From Bog-756 sp963741055 (lineage in GTDB: Bacteria; Actinomycetota; Acidimicrobiia; Acidimicrobiales; RAAP-2): a stretch of DNA of 64,000 nt. The translations under genes were made by a program, and so were the position numbers. Shown piece by piece: positions 56,455 to 64,000 of the stretch. Below the pieces are notes generated by a model. It was not told the DNA's origin. It saw only the letters and a list, made by a program, of their open reading frames with translations, and made no database searches. The stretch lies in NCBI GenBank assembly GCA_963741055.1, contig CAVUGU010000015.1, forward strand, positions 62,001 through 126,000, read 5' to 3'. How positions within the stretch are numbered: position 1 is the first letter of the stretch; each line of letters starts with the position of its first letter.

Positions 56455-56694
56455 CCGCCGTTCGTCGCCCTCCCGGTCCGTCAAGAGGTCACCGAGGCCG
56501 CGCACAACATTCATCGGGCGATAAGGAACTCGTGACGCTCCTGTAAGAGCCGGGTGTTACAACGACGGTGGTCCGGAGCACCGTGTTCCGTGCATGTCGG
56601 CGGGCCGTGGGGTTGCAGCCCCTCGTGCCGGGTCGTGCGTCGACCCGCACGACGGGGCTCCCCCTCAAGTCGGCGAGCGCGGAGGAAGCCAGGG

Positions 56695-56976
56695 ATGGGC
56701 ATCGAGTTGGACCCCGAGATGGAGCAGCACACCAGGCGAGCAGGCCAGTACCGGGTGCTCGTCACCCGCTACCGCGACTGGTGGCACATCGAGGTACCCA
56801 CGCTCGACGTCCACGCCCAGAGCCGACTGCTGCGCGACACCGAGCCGGCCGCCCGAGCGGCCATCTCCTCGAAGCTCGAGACCGGCGCCGACTCCTTCGA
56901 CGTGGCCATCGAGCTCCAGCCGGCCTTCGCCGAAAAGCTTTCGATCAGTAGCTACCTGACCTCCCGCGGCGGATAG
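56695..56976 (+). CDS. HicB-like small protein
   Basis: 93 residues; the ATG at 56695 has GGAGGAAGCC upstream. The core YRVLVTRYRDWWHIEVPTLD followed by VHAQSRLLRDTEPAARAAIS is the beta-beta-beta-alpha HicB/UPF0150-like fold. No HicA toxin gene and no DNA-binding tail are seen, so an orphan regulator or unrelated use of the fold is likely. The ~240 bp before it show no other gene. Confidence 0.65.
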   Translation: MGIELDPEMEQHTRRAGQYRVLVTRYRDWWHIEVPTLDVHAQSRLLRDTEPAARAAISSKLETGADSFDVAIELQPAFAEKLSISSYLTSRGG

Positions 56977-57108
56977 TCCCTCCACCGGTCCTCTCGCCTC
57001 CAAGGCGAGCCGGGGCCGCCGCCGCATTTCGGGTGTGGAGGGTGCCCGCACCCGCCCCGCACTCCCCGCCGTTTCGAGAAATGCCTGGCCGGAGGGGATT
57101 GCGTCGCC

Positions 57109-57141
57109 TTGGTTGTTTGCGTAGTATACCTAGTATGCTAC
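57109..57141 (+). promoter_or_regulatory. PadR promoter with overlapping palindromic operator
   Basis: A 21-bp imperfect palindrome at 57121-57141 has arms GTAG.ATAC and GTAT.CTAC around a 3-bp centre, with 8 matching base pairs. It covers the -10-like TAGTAT (57131-57136), which is 16 bp after TTGGTT (57109-57114). The ATG of padR is at 57158. AT-rich islands like this are rare in the window and fit a PadR-family binding site. Confidence 0.65.
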
Positions 57142-57157
57142 TGAGCGATAGCCTCCG

Positions 57158-57757
57158 ATGAGCGTCCGACACGCCCTGCTGGCCTTGTTGAGCGGTGGCC
57201 CCAAGTACGGCCTCCAGCTCCGCCAAGAGTTCGAGTCGAGGACGGGCGATGTGTGGCCCCTCAACGTGGGCCAGGTGTACACGACCCTGCAGCGACTCGA
57301 GCGCGACGGCTTGGTCGAGTCCGACGACGAGGCCGAAGACGGGCCCCAGAAGGGCTTCCGGATCACCGTCGAGGGTCGAGACGAGCTGTCCGAGTGGCTC
57401 CGGACACCCCCGGACATGAGCATGCCTCCCCGTGACGAGCTGGTCATCAAGGTCCTGGTCGCGCTGCAGGTCCCCGGGGTCGACGTGCGGGAGGTCATCC
57501 AGGTCCACCGTCGTTACGTGGTCGAGGTCATGCAGCAGTGGACCCGGCTGAAGGAGGACGAGGCCGCGTTCGACCTGAACTTCGCCTTGGTCGTCGACGC
57601 CGAGCTCTACCGGCTCGACGCCGTGGTCCGCTGGCTCGACACCGCCGACGGCCGACTGAAGCGTGCCGAGGTCGAACCACTCTCCCCTGAGCCCATGGCC
57701 ATGCCCAAACGCCGGCGCCAAGCTCCGGCGCCGCGTCAGGAGGTGGCGCCGAGATGA
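57158..57757 (+). CDS. PadR-family transcriptional regulator
   Basis: 199 residues. The N-terminal winged helix SVRHALLALLSGGPKYGLQL, then VGQVYTTLQRLERDGLVESD is diagnostic. The C-terminal dimerisation helix (about 105-165) is followed by an Arg/Pro tail. It is coupled to the ABC ATPase gene by an ATGA overlap. It probably represses the operon through the palindrome overlapping its promoter, relieved by a membrane-active compound exported by the ABC system (inference). Confidence 0.9.
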   Translation: MSVRHALLALLSGGPKYGLQLRQEFESRTGDVWPLNVGQVYTTLQRLERDGLVESDDEAEDGPQKGFRITVEGRDELSEWLRTPPDMSMPPRDELVIKVLVALQVPGVDVREVIQVHRRYVVEVMQQWTRLKEDEAAFDLNFALVVDAELYRLDAVVRWLDTADGRLKRAEVEPLSPEPMAMPKRRRQAPAPRQEVAPR

Positions 57758-58476
57758 GCTTCCTCGAACTGCACAACGTCTCGAAGGTCTACGGCGAGGG
57801 TGCCGCGATGGTCGAGGCGCTCCACTCGGTCGACCTTTCGGTGGATGCGGGCGCACTGGTCGCGGTGATGGGTCCGAGCGGATCCGGCAAGAGCACCCTC
57901 CTGACCATCGCCGGCAGCCTCGAGGACCCGACCAAGGGTGAGGTCTTCGTCGGCGGAGCCGCGCTCGGCAAGATGTCGCGCAACGACAAGGCGCGCCTCC
58001 GGCGTCGCTCGATCGGTTACGTCTTCCAGGACTTCAACCTCCTCCCCGGGCTCACCGCGGCCGAGAACGTCTCGCTCCCCCTCGAGCTGGACGGGCTCGC
58101 GGCCAAGAAGGCGCAGGTCGCCGGGATGGCCGCCTTGGAGGAGCTCGGCCTGGCCGATCGCGCCGCGCACTTCCCCGACGAGCTCTCCGGCGGCGAGCGC
58201 CAACGCGTCGCGATCGCCAGAGCGGTCGTCGGCGAGCGCCGTCTCCTCCTCGCGGACGAGCCCTCCGGCGCCCTCGACTCGGTCAACGGCGAAGCGGTCA
58301 TGCGCCTCGTCCTCGCCGCTTGCCGGCGTGGCGTGGCCGCAGTGGTGGTGACCCACGACGCCCAGCTGGCGTCCTGGGCGGATCGAGTGGTCTTCATCCG
58401 CGACGGCCAGATCGTCGACCAGACCTCCGAGGCCGACACCCTCGACGAGCTGCTCGCTCGCGGCCAGCACCGATGA
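57754..58476 (+). CDS. ABC transporter ATPase, MacB/LolD type
   Basis: 240 residues, complete. Walker A GPSGSGKST, Q-loop YVFQDFNLLPGLTAAENV, signature LSGGERQRVAIARA, Walker B LLLADEPSGALDS, H-loop VVVTHDAQLA. The FQDFNLLPxLTAxENV stretch is typical of ATPases paired with FtsX-like permeases (LolD/MacB, BceA). It energises the following permease; start and stop overlap both neighbours (ATGA). Confidence 0.92.
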   Translation: MSFLELHNVSKVYGEGAAMVEALHSVDLSVDAGALVAVMGPSGSGKSTLLTIAGSLEDPTKGEVFVGGAALGKMSRNDKARLRRRSIGYVFQDFNLLPGLTAAENVSLPLELDGLAAKKAQVAGMAALEELGLADRAAHFPDELSGGERQRVAIARAVVGERRLLLADEPSGALDSVNGEAVMRLVLAACRRGVAAVVVTHDAQLASWADRVVFIRDGQIVDQTSEADTLDELLARGQHR

Positions 58477-60998
58477 CCGCCACACTCGACCCCGCGCGGG
58501 GCGAGATCGGCCCTCGCGACGGAGGCCTGCCGGCCCGCCGAGCGGTCATCCGCTGGGCGCGGCGCCTGTTCCGCCGCGAATGGCGCCAGCAGCTCCTGAT
58601 CCTGGCGCTGGTCACCGTGGCCGTGGCGATCACGGTGGTCGGCGGCGCCGTCGCGTCCGACAACCCCGCGCCGGCCAACTTCGGCTTCGGTACGGCGGGC
58701 TGGTCGGCCACCTTCCCCGGTTCCGACCCGCACCTCGCCACCGACATCGCGGCACTTCAGAAAAGAGTCGGGAAGACCGACGTCATCGAGAACGAGACCC
58801 GTCCGATCCCCGGATCGGTCAGCACCTACAACGTCCGTGCTCAAGACCCGCACGGACCCTTCGGCCAGCCGATGCTCTCGCTGGTGTCCGGCCACTACCC
58901 GAGCGGCCCGGGCCAGGTCGCGGTGACCCAAGGCGTCGCCTCCGCGTTCCACCTGGCGGTCGGCGACACCTGGAACATGCAGGGCACCCCGCGCCGCGTG
59001 GTGGGCATCGTCCAGAACCCCCAAAGCCTCCTCGACGAGTTCGCGCTCGTCCTCCCCGGGCAAGTCACTGCTCCGACACAGGTGACGGTCCTCTTCGACG
59101 CCAGTCCCGGTAACCCGGTGACCCAGGAGACCAACGTCGCGCAATCGGGAGCGGTGAACCAGAACGCGTTCAATCCCGAGACGATCGTCCTCATACTCGC
59201 AACGGTCGGAATGCTGCTCATCGGGCTGGTGTCGGTGGGCGGCTTCACCGTGCTCGCGCAGCGACGCATCCGGGCGATCGGGATGCTCGGTGCGGTCGGT
59301 GCCTCCGACCGCGACATCCGGATGGTGATCCGCGCCAACGGAGTGGTGGTCGGCGTCGTCGGTTCGCTCCTCGGGACGGTGCTCGGCCTGCTCGCCTGGT
59401 TCGCCTACCGACCCGCACTCGAGTCGAGCTCGCACCATCTCATCGGGGTCTTCCAGATTCCCTGGGCCATCGTCGGGGCAGCGATCGCGCTGGCCATCGT
59501 CATGACCTATCTGGCGGCGTCGAGACCGGCCAAGGCGGTCACCAAGGTCCCGATCGTCACCGCATTGTCGGGACGACCATCGCCGCCGAAGCAGGTCCAT
59601 CGCTCCGCGGTCCCCGGCGTGCTGCTGGTCGTCATCGCGGCCGCCCTCTTCTACTTCGCAGGGAACAAGAACGGAAACGGGGGCGGTGCTCCGGCGCTCA
59701 TCGCCGGATTCGTCGTCTTGACGGTCGCGCTCCTCCTGCTCGCGCCACTCTTCATCAGCGCGACTGCGCTTGCCGGTCGCAGGACACCGATCGCAGCTCG
59801 CATGGCCCTTCGTGACATGGCCCGCTACCGGTCGCGTTCGGGCTCCTCGCTCGGCGCGATCAGCCTCAGCGTGCTGATCGCGGTCGTGATCTGCGTCGTC
59901 GCGGCTGCCCGCTACTCGGACGTCCTCGACTACGCGGGGCCGAACCTCACCTCGAACCAGCTGGTGGTCTACGCGGACATCGCCCCCCCTCCGGGTTCCA
60001 TGCTGGTGAAGCCGGGGTCGCCACCGGTACCCGCGTCGTCGGTCGCGGTGCCGAGCATGGCCGCCCAGCAGGCCGGCGCACACCAGATCGCCTCAGCCGT
60101 CGGCGCGACCTCGACGACCGAGCTCGACACCACCAACGCCAACCTGGTCCACGCCGCGCCCGGCAGTAATTTCAACGGAGCCCTCTACGTCGCGACTCCC
60201 GCGCTCCTCCACGCGCTCGGCATCGATCCGTCCTCCATCAACCCCGCTGCCGACGTCATCACCATGCGACCGGGTCTGAGCAGTCTCACCGACATGCAGC
60301 TCCAGTACGGGCCCGACATCGGCGGTCCCGGACCCGAGAGCGGAAATCCCAACGCGTTCCCCTGTCCGACCGGCCAGTGCCTGGCCAACCCGGTGATCCA
60401 GACCGTGAGCGCGCTTCCCTCCGGTACGTCGGCTCCGAACACACTGATCACCGAACATGCCGTCCACCAACTCGGGCTCCAGCCCACGATCTCCGGCTGG
60501 TTCATGAAGACGGCGGCGCCGCTCACCGCGGCGCAGATCGACGCCGCTCAACGGACCGCGGCCGCTCAAAGTCTCACCGTCGAGACGCGAAACAGCGCTC
60601 CGTCGTCGTCGGAGGTCCTCAACTGGGCCACCGCCGCCGCGATCGCGCTCGTGCTGGGCATCGTCGCCATGTCGGTGGGGCTCATCCGCAGCGAGAGCGC
60701 AAGCGACCTCCGCACCCTCGCCGCCACCGGTGCGGGTGGCCGGACCCGCCGCGCGCTGAGCGGCGTCACCGCGGGGACGCTCGCGTTGCTCGGTGCCGTC
60801 CTCGGCACCGCGGGGGCCTACGTCGCCGCGCTCGCCTGGTTCGAGTCCGGGCGAGCTCAGGGAGTCTCCTCGCTGACCAGCGTGCCGTGGGGGAACCTGG
60901 CGATCATCGTGATCGGCCTGCCTCTGCTGGCGGCCGCCGGAGGATGGCTCTTCGCCGGCCGCGAGCCGCGCCTCGTCTCCCAGCGTCCCCTCGAATAG
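58473..60998 (+). CDS. FtsX-like ABC permease
   Basis: 841 residues, intact. TM1 follows a basic N-terminus (QQLLILALVTVAVAITVVGG). Next comes a large extracytoplasmic domain (~70-225), an FtsX block of three TMs (TIVLILATVGMLLIGLVSVG ...), a fourth central segment, a second outer domain (~500-700) and a final three-TM FtsX block (AAAIALVLGIVAMSVGLIRS ...). This is the duplicated MacB-like mechanotransmission architecture. With the ATPase it should form a two-component exporter or lipid/peptide extractor rather than a classical transmembrane pump. Confidence 0.88.
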   Translation: MTATLDPARGEIGPRDGGLPARRAVIRWARRLFRREWRQQLLILALVTVAVAITVVGGAVASDNPAPANFGFGTAGWSATFPGSDPHLATDIAALQKRVGKTDVIENETRPIPGSVSTYNVRAQDPHGPFGQPMLSLVSGHYPSGPGQVAVTQGVASAFHLAVGDTWNMQGTPRRVVGIVQNPQSLLDEFALVLPGQVTAPTQVTVLFDASPGNPVTQETNVAQSGAVNQNAFNPETIVLILATVGMLLIGLVSVGGFTVLAQRRIRAIGMLGAVGASDRDIRMVIRANGVVVGVVGSLLGTVLGLLAWFAYRPALESSSHHLIGVFQIPWAIVGAAIALAIVMTYLAASRPAKAVTKVPIVTALSGRPSPPKQVHRSAVPGVLLVVIAAALFYFAGNKNGNGGGAPALIAGFVVLTVALLLLAPLFISATALAGRRTPIAARMALRDMARYRSRSGSSLGAISLSVLIAVVICVVAAARYSDVLDYAGPNLTSNQLVVYADIAPPPGSMLVKPGSPPVPASSVAVPSMAAQQAGAHQIASAVGATSTTELDTTNANLVHAAPGSNFNGALYVATPALLHALGIDPSSINPAADVITMRPGLSSLTDMQLQYGPDIGGPGPESGNPNAFPCPTGQCLANPVIQTVSALPSGTSAPNTLITEHAVHQLGLQPTISGWFMKTAAPLTAAQIDAAQRTAAAQSLTVETRNSAPSSSEVLNWATAAAIALVLGIVAMSVGLIRSESASDLRTLAATGAGGRTRRALSGVTAGTLALLGAVLGTAGAYVAALAWFESGRAQGVSSLTSVPWGNLAIIVIGLPLLAAAGGWLFAGREPRLVSQRPLE

Positions 60999-61061
60999 GG
61001 CTGGGTCGGGCCGGGACCAGCCGGTTGCACCGACTCCTCACACGACCCAGGATGAACGCCC

Positions 61062-61454
61062 ATGGCCAGGAGCTACCAACTCGGACCCTTGCGGCGCGCG
61101 GTGAACGCGGTGATGCGGACGCTCATCCGACTCGGGGTCGGCGGACGGACCACCTACCTGCTCAGCCCGGACGGAAGAGCGGCCACCCCCTTGGTCTCCC
61201 CCTATGGAGAGGTCGCGTGGGTCCACAACATCCGGGCACATCCCGACGTGATCCTCCAGCGCGGACGGAACCAGCTCGCGCTCCGAGCGTCCGAAGCCGA
61301 CGCAGCAGAAGCCGGACCGGTTCTCCAGCGCTACGTGCGCAAGGTGCGGATCACCGCTCCCTACTTCGATGCCCGGCCGAGTGATCCGGTCGAGTCGTTC
61401 GTCGCCGAGGCCGCTCGCCATCCGGTGTTCCGCCTCGTGGCCGCGACCGGGTGA
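61062..61454 (+). CDS. Ddn-like deazaflavin (F420)-dependent protein, shortened core
   Basis: 130 residues. LGPLRRAVNAVMRTLIRLGV, VSPYGEVAWVHNIRAHPDVI and a C-terminal EAARHPVFRLV match the Ddn/F420H2-dependent quinone reductase family. Between LLSPDGRAATPL and VSPYGEVAW about 15 residues that normally form a core strand and hairpin are missing, giving a fold shorter than the usual ~145. The reading frame is intact, so this is either a real deletion or an in-frame assembly error. It begins 63 bp after the FtsX permease on the same strand. Confidence 0.75.
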   Translation: MARSYQLGPLRRAVNAVMRTLIRLGVGGRTTYLLSPDGRAATPLVSPYGEVAWVHNIRAHPDVILQRGRNQLALRASEADAAEAGPVLQRYVRKVRITAPYFDARPSDPVESFVAEAARHPVFRLVAATG

Positions 61455-61473
61455 CCAGGCCGCAACTCCGCGG

Positions 61474-63059
61474 TCAGCTGGTGTACCACCCCGCCACGTC
61501 GACCAGCGCGTTGACCGAGCCCAAGGCGTTGTAGATGGCGAGTCCTCCCGCAGAGGAGAGCTTGGCCACACAGAGGTTGGGCACGGTCTCCCCGGCGGTG
61601 AAGTTGAGGTCCGAGGCGGTCGGCTGCGAGGCCCCCTCCGGGTAGACGGTCAAGAAGCTCTGGGCGGTCCCTCCGGTGGCGGTCACGTTGGCGACCACCG
61701 CGGCGGCCCCCGAGGGGATCCCGCCGTTGCCGGTCACCTGGACGTCCAGGGTCCCGGCCGCCGAGAGGGTCTTGCCGTGGCACTGGGTGGTGTTGGCGTG
61801 CCCTGGTGTCACAGATCCGAGAGGGGGCGACCGGCTCGAAGTACCCCGAGACGCTCGAGGAGAAGTAGCCGTCCACGTCGACGATCGCGTTGACGCTCCC
61901 CAAGGCGTTGTAGAGGGTCGAGCGCCCCACTCCCCGAGAGCGGCACGATCACCCGGTTGGGGACCGACTCGCCGGCGGTGAAGTTCAAGTTGGAGGCGAG
62001 CGGGCGGGTGGAGCCGTCCGCGTAGGCGGTGAGGAAGCTCTGGCCGCGGTGGGCCCGGTGGCCGTCACGTTGGCGACCACCGCGGTGGCCCCGGCCGGCA
62101 CCCCGCCCTCCCCGGTCACCTGGACCTTCAGGGTCCCACCGGCCGAGAGGGTCTTGCCGGCGCACTCGGTGGTGTTGCTCGCCCTGGTGTCACAGATCCG
62201 GGCCGGGGTGAGCGAGGTGAAGCCCTGTCCCGAGCCCGGTCCGTAGTAGCCGTTGACGTCGACCAGGGCGTTGACGGTTCCCGCCGCGTTGTAGAGGTCG
62301 AGCGCCCCACCACGAGGAGAGCGGCACGGTGACCAGGTTGGGAACGGTCTGTCCGGCGCCTGAAGTTCAAGTTCGAAGCGAGCGGCCGGGTGCGTGCCGT
62401 CCGGATAGGCGGTCAGGAAGCTCTGCGCGGTGGCCCCGGTGGCCGTCACGTTGGCGACCACCGCGGTGGCCCCGGCGGGCACCCCGCCTTCGCCGGTCAC
62501 CTGGACCTTCAAGGTCCCGCCTGCCGCGAGGGTCATCGCCGCGCACTCGGTCGTGTTCGCACGCCCGGGTGTCACAGATCCGGGCCGGTGCGACCGGGAA
62601 GTAGGGCGCCGGCAACAGCTCGGTGAGCGTGGCCGAGCCGACACCGGTGCCGAGCGAGTTGGTGGCCGACACCGCGAAGGAGTAACTGTCACCCGCGGTG
62701 AGCCCGGTCAGGTCGGCGTTGGTCGCCGGCGGAGTGCCCGAGATCACGACGGGGGTGAGCGACGTCGACGTCGTGTTGTCGGTGATGTCCACCGTGTACG
62801 AGGTGATCGCGCTGCCGTTGTCGCTCGGGGCGGTCCAACTCAACGTGGCCTGACCGACCCCGAGGGTGGCGGCGAGGTTGGTCGGAGGGTCGGGCGGCGT
62901 TGCTCCCGTGGTACCGGTGCTACTCGACAGTAAATCGAGCCGGTTGGCAAGGGAACCAAGACCGATCGCAGTGGCCACCTGGGGGAGGACCGTAATGAGA
63001 AGAACAAAGCTTGCGATGGCGATCACGCCCACCCGAGCCCGCTTCTGCCACATTTTCAT
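61474..63059 (-). CDS. Secreted FN3-domain protein with three PARICDTR repeats (frameshifted)
   Basis: About 528 codons. The ATG at 63059 begins MKMWQKRARVGV, followed by IAIASFVLLITVLPQVATA (signal peptide). One fibronectin-III domain covers about 45-150 (PPDPPTNLAATLGVGQATLS). Three repeats of ~120 residues follow. Each opens PARICDTR.xxNTTxC, then GTLKVQVTGEGGVPAGATAV, VANVTATG, a NFTAG-type strand and YNAxGTVNALVDVNGYY. Repeats 1 and 2 are broken by about six shifts between 61800 and 62590; repeat 3 is clean to the stop at 61474. No anchor motif is seen. Likely extracellular, perhaps glycan-associated. Confidence 0.75.
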
Positions 63060-63536
63060 TGAACCCGTCCGCCTCGTGTTGTCAGAAAACTCTGCCGGTA
63101 CGCTGACACGTGCGCGAAAGCTTGTCAATCAAAGCAACAGCGGTTGCGCATGACCCCTGGCTCGAGTTCTGCCCCGGCCCGCCGGGCCCGATGCCACTAG
63201 GCAAGGGCGGGATGACTGGCGTGACGGCACCAGTTCGGCAACGCCGGCACCTACGACGAGCAGAGCCAGTAGCAACGTGCCGAATGCGTCGAGAGCCGCG
63301 TTGGGCGGAGCGACCGCGACGAAGAGGGCGGCGGTCGCGCACCACGCAATCGAGCGGTAGGGAGCTCACCGGAGAGGATCCGGCAAGAGGTCGTTGGATG
63401 CGGCCGCGCGCAGGCCGCCAGATGCCACTGCTTCGGGCACTGAGGGAGCGCGACCGTGTCACCGCCACGCTGGGGCCCCTGTCGTGCTATTTGTACACCT
63501 CTGTCAAGGCGACGAGCTGAGCAGATTTCTTCGTGT
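63060..63536. other. 477-bp intergenic region
   Basis: Divergent spacer between the FN3/PARICDTR gene and the membrane-protein gene at the window edge. Base composition is mixed; the part next to 63060-63150 is relatively A/T-rich and is the likely promoter of the minus-strand gene. An open frame at 63110-63520 has no family similarity and an Arg-rich, shadow-like composition, so it is not called. Confidence 0.45.
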
Positions 63537-64000
63537 ATGGCTGCCATCGACACATCCGAAGTGAAGGCCCCGAGCTCGACTGACCAGTCGACGATCACAG
63601 GTGGACCCTCCTCGGGCTCGACCATGGGTGGCATCGCAACCGTCATCGGCGTCATGGCCGCAGTCGCCGTGGCCAGGCAAGGCGCCTTCTATCCGATCGA
63701 CGGCTTTGGTTTGGTGGTCGTGGCCGCACCGCTGATCGCGTGGGCCCTGATGGTCGGCAGGGATCGGGTCGCGATGGTGGTGACCGCGCTGTGCGGGGGT
63801 TTGGCGCTCTGGTGGTTGGTGCGTGCGGTCGGCGAACAACACCCGAGTGCCTTTCTCCCGTTCGGAGCGACAGTGCTCTGCTTTCTGTTGGCATTCGTGA
63901 CCGCGCGACAGCTGTCGGCCACCGATCGCTCACGTGCCGCCGCCGGAGTGGTGGTGATCGGTTCGGTGTCTTCGGCCTTGGGGATACTCGGCGTCGTCCT
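63537..64000 (+). CDS. Multi-spanning membrane protein, N-terminal part (runs off the window)
   Basis: An ATG at 63537 opens a frame that stays open to the last base, giving about 154 residues. A ~30-residue polar Ser/Thr start is followed by membrane segments: MGGIATVIGVMAAVAVA, then GFGLVVVAAPLIAWALMVG, MVVTALCGGLALWWLVRAVG, AFLPFGATVLCFLLAFVTAR and AAAGVVVIGSVSSALGILGV. The 'LALWWLVRA ... FLPFGA.VLxFLxAF' pattern resembles O-antigen-ligase/polymerase (Wzy/WaaL)-type proteins. The diagnostic large loop lies beyond the window, so this is a guess. Confidence 0.6.
   Translation, partial: MAAIDTSEVKAPSSTDQSTITGGPSSGSTMGGIATVIGVMAAVAVARQGAFYPIDGFGLVVVAAPLIAWALMVGRDRVAMVVTALCGGLALWWLVRAVGEQHPSAFLPFGATVLCFLLAFVTARQLSATDRSRAAAGVVVIGSVSSALGILGVV

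Overview
The window is high-GC DNA from an actinobacterium, most likely an Acidimicrobiia/Acidimicrobiales relative. The main reasons are a DUF2630 protein, several F420/deazaflavin-type enzymes, FadE-type acyl-CoA dehydrogenases, a PhoP-like regulator close to the mycobacterial one, many GTG starts with 4-bp start/stop overlaps, and large secreted proteins built from 42-residue 'GYWLVASDGG..FGDA.FYGS' repeats. No rRNA, tRNA, CRISPR array, insertion sequence or prophage was seen. The taxonomic placement is inference.

Layout. 1-10.7 kb: end of a GH43-type glycosidase, a DUF2630 gene, then a minus-strand block of three secreted proteins (Ig-like; small secreted; a giant RCC1 propeller/MBG-repeat protein) and an Rpf-like lytic enzyme. 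10.7-14.6 kb: an MFS exporter divergent from a PhoPR-like two-component system, with a triple PhoP-box between them. 14.6-18.3 kb: acyl-CoA dehydrogenase, two-domain VOC protein, small membrane protein, tyrosine phosphatase. 18.4-25.4 kb: MMPL transporter, MarR regulator with a perfect 18-bp palindrome upstream, and a heterodimeric ABC exporter. 25.4-30.3 kb: minus-strand group MFS / MerR / dienelactone hydrolase / DUF6295 / amidase. 30.4-32.5 kb: FAD oxidoreductase plus an ECF41-type sigma factor, preceded by the promoter that ECF41 sigma factors recognise. 32.6-38.6 kb: FtsH-like membrane AAA protease, PemK-like fusion, membrane protein, hypothetical, LLM flavin oxidoreductase. 38.8-43.4 kb: universal stress protein, thioesterase and acyl-CoA dehydrogenase, PdxH divergent from a class-V aminotransferase. 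43.5-52.4 kb: two secreted repeat proteins flanking an SDR, TagI, YjbQ, SCO1-CtaG and a DSD1-like PLP enzyme. 52.4-56.5 kb: a translationally coupled SDR / DapB-like / SnoaL trio, another SDR and an ArsR-SRPBCC pair. 56.7-61.5 kb: HicB-like small protein, PadR-ABC-FtsX operon, Ddn-like protein. 61.5-64 kb: FN3 plus triple-repeat secreted protein and the start of a membrane protein running off the edge.

Quality caveat. About 20 of roughly 52 genes are interrupted by single-base frameshifts, although the protein continues with full family similarity in another frame. Several shifts map to G or C runs (for example 13959-13961, 20321-20324, 23859-23862, 26909-26912), so most are probably uncorrected long-read errors rather than real pseudogenes. 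I therefore annotate these as single composite genes and describe the breaks.

How it works together. The locus mixes envelope and surface functions (repeat proteins, Rpf-like enzyme, exporters, FtsH-like protease) with lipid and xenobiotic catabolism (acyl-CoA dehydrogenases, thioesterase, SDRs, dienelactone hydrolase, amidase, F420-type enzymes). Many small regulons carry their regulator beside the target and a readable operator: PhoP box, MarR palindrome, MerR-operon inverted repeat, ECF41 promoter, ArsR and PadR inverted repeats over the promoter.
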